Below, in pieces: positions 6,252-9,066 of a DNA stretch of 9,066 bases. A model generated the notes under the pieces. It saw only the letters and a program-made list of their open reading frames with translations. It ran no database searches and was not told where the DNA came from. The translations under genes were made by a program, and so were the position numbers. The DNA comes from an uncultured Spirochaetales bacterium (GTDB taxonomy: Bacteria; Spirochaetota; Spirochaetia; Sphaerochaetales; Sphaerochaetaceae): contig CAMEXG010000076.1 of NCBI GenBank assembly GCA_945947045.1, positions 1 to 9,066 of the forward strand. Direction: 5' to 3'. Numbering within the stretch: position 1 is the stretch's first letter; every line of letters begins with the position of its first letter.

Positions 6252-7193
6252 ATGAAGAGAACTTTGTTCTCGCTACTTCTGCTCCTCATACTATCTACAG
6301 CACTTATCAGCTGCTCGGTGGTGGGGAGCAGAATCTCTCACGCCCTGGGAGGCGAGGAAGACTACATCATGAATGAAGAATTTTTTGACAGCACTATAGA
6401 AAATATTAAGATTGACTGGAAATCCGGGGATGTTTATCTCAAACCTTGGGATGGAAACCAAATAATAGTAAGGGAGAAAAGCGTAACAAGCCTTAACTCC
6501 AGAACAAAAATGAGAGCAAAGAACGAGGACGGAACGTTGACTGTCAACTTTGCTTCAAAGGGAGTATGGATGCTTCCTATCCTTTTTAAAAAAGACTTGG
6601 AAGTCCTGATCCCTTCTTCCTTGGATATAAAGAACATAGATGTAACGACTGCTTCATCTCCTGTCAACATCTCCGCCGTCTCGGCACTCTCGCTAAAAGT
6701 GAAATCATCATCAGGCAGCATAACGCTTAACAATATGGGAGTCGTTGGTGACACTATATTAAAGACCACTTCCGGTAATGTGGTGGCTTCCCTCAAAGCA
6801 GGAGTAATGTTCAGGGCAGAGTCTTCTTCAGGTTCTGTAAAAGCAAAGATCGGAGGGAAAGTAGTTGCAGCGGAGACTAAATCTGCTTCCGGCAGCGTGT
6901 CATTGATCACAAATGACATCGGACGCATATCTGCTTATTCCTCTTCCGGCACAGTGGAGTTGGATGTTATGGGAAAGGCGGATTTCATTGACGCCCACTC
7001 TGTTTCAGGCAGTGTAAAACTGAGACTGGGTGAAGACACTAAAGGCTTCTTGATGACTGCAAAGTCTCTCTCAGGAACAGTAAAGTGTGACTTCCCTTCT
7101 TCTGTTGTAGGCGATCAATATACTTTCGGTGACGGATCGACAAAGATAAGCCTAAAGTCTACATCTGGTAAAGTTCACGCATTTGGAGCCTAA
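6252..7193 (+). CDS. DUF4097 (toastrack-type) beta-repeat lipoprotein of the psp operon
   Basis: I recognise a DUF4097-like protein of 313 residues; its biochemical role is not established. It begins with a lipoprotein signal: MKRT, a leucine-rich helix, then LISC with C21 as the likely lipidated residue. The C-terminal two thirds is built of short strands, each with S-x-S-G-S/T-V or similar. The glycines fall at 155, 175, 194, 214, 233, 253, 275 and 306, a repeat of about 20 residues. There are earlier, weaker copies near 59 and 136. This is the pattern of a stacked beta fold. DUF4097-type domains are often found beside PspC domains in envelope-stress loci such as lia. The ATG at 6252 is chosen because GGAG lies 6 nt upstream and the signal peptide starts there. 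An in-frame ATG at 6186 lies inside pspC and would bury the signal. It is the last gene before the terminator. Confidence 0.85.
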   Translation: MKRTLFSLLLLLILSTALISCSVVGSRISHALGGEEDYIMNEEFFDSTIENIKIDWKSGDVYLKPWDGNQIIVREKSVTSLNSRTKMRAKNEDGTLTVNFASKGVWMLPILFKKDLEVLIPSSLDIKNIDVTTASSPVNISAVSALSLKVKSSSGSITLNNMGVVGDTILKTTSGNVVASLKAGVMFRAESSSGSVKAKIGGKVVAAETKSASGSVSLITNDIGRISAYSSSGTVELDVMGKADFIDAHSVSGSVKLRLGEDTKGFLMTAKSLSGTVKCDFPSSVVGDQYTFGDGSTKISLKSTSGKVHAFGA

Positions 7194-7221
7194 AGGAAAA
7201 CATAGATTGTCGTAAGACAGA

Positions 7222-7261
7222 TCCCCTTTCTGTATACAACCACTTACAGAGAGGGGGGTTT
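7222..7261 (+). terminator. Probable terminator of the psp operon
   Basis: A 13-pair stem (arms 7222-7234 and 7245-7257, two G-U pairs) with a C4/G4 base and a 10-base loop lies 28 nt after the lipoprotein stop. The T-run is only three bases (7259-7261), so it may be leaky or may mainly protect the mRNA 3' end. A small GTAA-loop hairpin (TGTC/GACA, 7208-7219) precedes it. Confidence 0.6.
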
Positions 7262-7283
7262 CACAGTAATGTAAAAACACTGT

Positions 7284-7607
7284 TTATAGAGACTTCCATA
7301 GATTATTTGAATATATTGTCGTCTTGTTTCCTCTATTCGTGAATCTGACTGTATAAACGTCTCGCCTTGAGTAAAATAGATCAAGTAAAAACTCAGCCTT
7401 ATCCTTTGCACTGTTTGTTCGATTTATGGAAATATTCTCCACTTTATGTTTTTCTGTGGCTTTTATACTTTTGATTTCTGCGTTCTCATTATTCAGAATG
7501 TTTTTCTTTTCTTCCTCCAATGCTTCAATGCATTTCCTATACTCTTCTATCTCATGGTCTATTTGGGATAGCCGTTCTTCTATTTTTGATAATGATTCCT
7601 GTACCAT
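7284..7607 (-). CDS. Small coiled-coil protein with a C-terminal motif like the start of TOTE-type primase proteins; possible remnant
   Basis: The function is not known. The 107 residues form two parts. Residues 3-60 are a charged predicted coiled coil (KIEERLSQIDHEIEEYRK, 8-25; ALEEEKKNI, 29-37). Residues 70-104 contain KAEFLLDLF (70-78), RRDVYTVRFTNRG (81-93) and a final N-x-W (102-104). The pattern LF-x-x-R-x-DVY-x-x-R-x-x-N resembles what I recall as the opening of the archaeo-eukaryotic primase domain of TOTE conflict systems, which also often follows a coiled coil. Here the protein stops at TAA just after that point, so it would be a fragment lacking any catalytic residues, or an independent small protein. 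The coding sequence is more AT-rich and more Asn/Lys/Ile-rich than its neighbours, which hints at transfer. There is no ribosome-binding site; TATAAT at 7614-7619 would place the transcript start on the ATG. Confidence 0.55.
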   Translation of the reverse strand: MVQESLSKIEERLSQIDHEIEEYRKCIEALEEEKKNILNNENAEIKSIKATEKHKVENISINRTNSAKDKAEFLLDLFYSRRDVYTVRFTNRGNKTTIYSNNLWKSL

Positions 7608-7613
7608 GCTTCA

Positions 7614-7619
7614 ATTATA
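7614..7619 (-). promoter_or_regulatory. Candidate -10 box for the small coiled-coil gene (leaderless)
   Basis: A perfect TATAAT on the minus strand ends 6 nt before the ATG at 7607, so transcription would begin on the A of the start codon. The -35 region is poor (TACAGA at 17 bp, three of six matches), so this is weak evidence alone. Confidence 0.3.
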
Positions 7620-7666
7620 CAACCATCAGTGTTTATTCTGTATTAGTGAAATACCCATGCCCCTTA

Positions 7667-7695
7667 TAGCCATAAAGAACAATGAGTGTTAATAT
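7667..7695 (+). promoter_or_regulatory. Candidate aspS promoter
   Basis: TAGCCA (7667-7672, four of six matches to TTGACA), 17 bases, then TAATAT (7690-7695). The start would be near 7702, just before the AAGGAG ribosome-binding site. It is plausible by position, but the -35 is weak. The rest of the gap 7608-7721 shows no RNA gene or leader structure that I can see. Confidence 0.35.
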
Positions 7696-7721
7696 TTCCT
7701 TACTCCAAGGAGAAACTTTTT

Positions 7722-9066
7722 ATGGAAGAAGCTTTCATGCAGAGGACAGTCACCTGCGGCGCTCTCAGAGCAGCCGATGAAGGTAAGAGTGTCATTTTAA
7801 ACGGATGGGTCCACAGCGACAGAAACCATGGTGCCATCCATTTTATTAACCTCCGCGACAGATATGGTCAGACTCAGGTAGTCGTGGACGACGACGCTTC
7901 CCCGCTCCTTCAGAAGAAGGCACAGGAACTTAAGCTTGAATACTGCATCGCAGTAAAAGGTATTGTCAGAAGAAGACCTGACTCTATGATCAACAGCGAC
8001 ATGGATACAGGAGAGATTGAAGTCAAAGCTGAAGATATTCAGATTCTTTCTCAGTGTGCAGTGCTGCCATTCATGATTGAAGACGAGAATAGCGCCAGAG
8101 AGGATTTAAGACTTAAGTATAGATTCCTTGACCTTAGATGTAAGGGAATGCAGGACAGAATCAAACTTCGCCATGAAGTTGTGAAATCAATCAGAGAGTA
8201 TTTCTATAAGACTGATTTCTATGAAATCGAAACACCTACTCTCATCAGAAGCACTCCAGAAGGTGCAAGAGACTTCCTTGTCCCATCCCGCATCTATCCA
8301 GGTAAGTTCTTCGCCCTCCCTCAGTCACCTCAGCTCTATAAGCAGATATTGATGGTCTCCGGTTTCGATAAATATTTCCAAATCGCAAGATGTTACCGTG
8401 ACGAAGACCCAAGAGGCGACAGACAGCTTGAGTTTACTCAGCTCGACATCGAGATGAGCTTTGTAAAGCGTGACGATGTCCTTGCTCTTATGGAGGACCT
8501 ATTCGGCTACGTATTCAAAGATGTTATGAACGTAGAGCTTCCAGCACACTTCAAGAGACTCACTTATCAGGATGCCATGAATACTTATGGCTGCGATAAG
8601 CCGGATTTAAGATATGGACTCGAGATTCATGACGCTTCTACATTTGCTTCAGAGTCTACATTCACCCTTTTCCAGGAAACACTACAGAACAATGGATATA
8701 TCAAGTATATCGTTGCTCCAAAGACAGAAGGTCATGACTTTACCAGAAAGTACATAACATCTCTGGAGGATGCTGCAAAGATTTATGGAGCAAAGAGCCT
8801 CTGCTGGATGAAGGTAGACAACGGCACTCTCTCCGGCGGCGTATCCAAGTACTTTGCAGGTAAAGAGAGTCTGGTCCTAGAAGAGACTAAGGCAAAAGAC
8901 GGCGATATGATTCTCATGGTTGCCCTGGACAACTGGAAGAAGTGCTGCAATAGTATGGATGCCATCAGAAGAAAACTTGCCTCCGACTTGAATCTCATTC
9001 AGCCAGGCTTTGCATTCTGCTGGATCATCGACTTCCCTCTCTTCGAGTACAACGAAGACGAAGGAC
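7722..9066 (+). CDS. aspS: Aspartyl-tRNA synthetase, bacterial type (cut by window end)
   Basis: This cytosolic class II synthetase charges tRNA-Asp with aspartate. The visible 448 codons contain the N-terminal OB-fold anticodon-binding domain (about 7-115; LNGWVHSDRNHG, 26-37; FINLRDRYG, 41-49). The catalytic core follows: the AREDLRLKYRFLDLR block (125-139), TPEGARDFLVPSR (178-190), FFALPQSPQLYKQILM (196-211), and class II motif 2 FQIARCYRDEDPRGDR (219-234) with EFTQLDIEMSF (237-247). The bacterial insertion domain (about 290-420) has YGAKSLCWMKV. Motif 3 lies beyond the window. The ATG at 7722 is chosen because AAGGAG lies 9 nt upstream; a second ATG at 7737 would remove five residues. In the RNHG loop H36 replaces the leucine of E. 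coli, a feature of non-discriminating enzymes that also charge tRNA-Asn. Confidence 0.97.
   Translation, partial: MEEAFMQRTVTCGALRAADEGKSVILNGWVHSDRNHGAIHFINLRDRYGQTQVVVDDDASPLLQKKAQELKLEYCIAVKGIVRRRPDSMINSDMDTGEIEVKAEDIQILSQCAVLPFMIEDENSAREDLRLKYRFLDLRCKGMQDRIKLRHEVVKSIREYFYKTDFYEIETPTLIRSTPEGARDFLVPSRIYPGKFFALPQSPQLYKQILMVSGFDKYFQIARCYRDEDPRGDRQLEFTQLDIEMSFVKRDDVLALMEDLFGYVFKDVMNVELPAHFKRLTYQDAMNTYGCDKPDLRYGLEIHDASTFASESTFTLFQETLQNNGYIKYIVAPKTEGHDFTRKYITSLEDAAKIYGAKSLCWMKVDNGTLSGGVSKYFAGKESLVLEETKAKDGDMILMVALDNWKKCCNSMDAIRRKLASDLNLIQPGFAFCWIIDFPLFEYNEDEG

Noticed and set aside
6434..6928. 164-codon minus-strand frame within the lipoprotein gene
   Set aside because: It is the antisense of the serine-glycine repeats, which keep stop codons rare on that strand; no promoter or ribosome-binding site.
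7263..7283. ACAGT/ACTGT inverted repeat as a terminator for the small minus-strand gene
   Set aside because: The stem is only five pairs and no T-run follows on either strand.
7201..7304. Eight-base direct repeat (CATAGATT at 7201-7208 and 7297-7304) near the truncated small gene, considered as a deletion or insertion footprint
   Set aside because: Eight bases is too short to exceed chance in AT-rich DNA, and no inverted ends or transposase remains are nearby.
7426..7692. 88-codon plus-strand frame opposite the small coiled-coil gene
   Set aside because: The product is Phe/Ser-rich, as expected from the reverse of a Glu/Lys-rich coiled coil. The minus-strand reading looks more like a protein.
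1..9066. Search for CRISPR arrays, tRNA/rRNA genes, insertion sequences and attachment sites
   Set aside because: No spaced repeats, no cloverleaf or rRNA-like segments and no transposase or integrase frames were seen by eye; coding genes fill nearly all of the window.

Overview
The window carries eight complete protein-coding genes and two that run off its edges. It suggests a Gram-negative bacterium of moderate G+C (about 40-45% by eye) that uses AGA heavily for arginine, has mostly clear Shine-Dalgarno sites, and uses sigma-54 for envelope stress. The aspartyl-tRNA synthetase, RsmI and TrmH proteins remind me of Treponema or Sphaerochaeta-like spirochaetes. That placement is from memory of family sequences and is tentative.

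Left part, minus strand (1-4661). A divergent pspF-like activator gene heads a tight gene string: pspF, rsmI (16S rRNA C1402 2'-O-methylation), a TrmH/SpoU-family RNA methyltransferase, and a sodium-coupled symporter of the NSS/SNF family. The gap and overlaps are 14 nt, 23 nt and 29 nt, and the string ends in a hairpin plus U-tract at 777-812. Beyond it, a separate promoter drives a MATE-family exporter that leaves the window at position 1.

Centre, plus strand (4775-7261). A phage-shock-protein operon faces away from pspF behind a near-consensus sigma-54 promoter. Its order is pspA, a PspB-like small membrane protein, a PspC-domain membrane protein, then a lipoprotein with a DUF4097 (toastrack-type) repeat domain. 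The known Psp model explains the arrangement: PspA binds and silences PspF; envelope stress sensed by the PspB/PspC membrane proteins frees PspF; PspF then opens the sigma-54 promoter. The lipoprotein is the least familiar partner and probably adds an envelope-facing part. A hairpin with a short T-run follows the operon.

Right part (7284-9066). An AT-rich, coiled-coil, 107-residue protein on the minus strand ends in a motif resembling the start of TOTE-type archaeo-eukaryotic primase proteins. It may be a remnant of a conflict system. Next to it, aspS (aspartyl-tRNA synthetase) starts on the plus strand and is cut by the window end after 448 codons. With these genes counted, no gene-free stretch is longer than about 160 bases.
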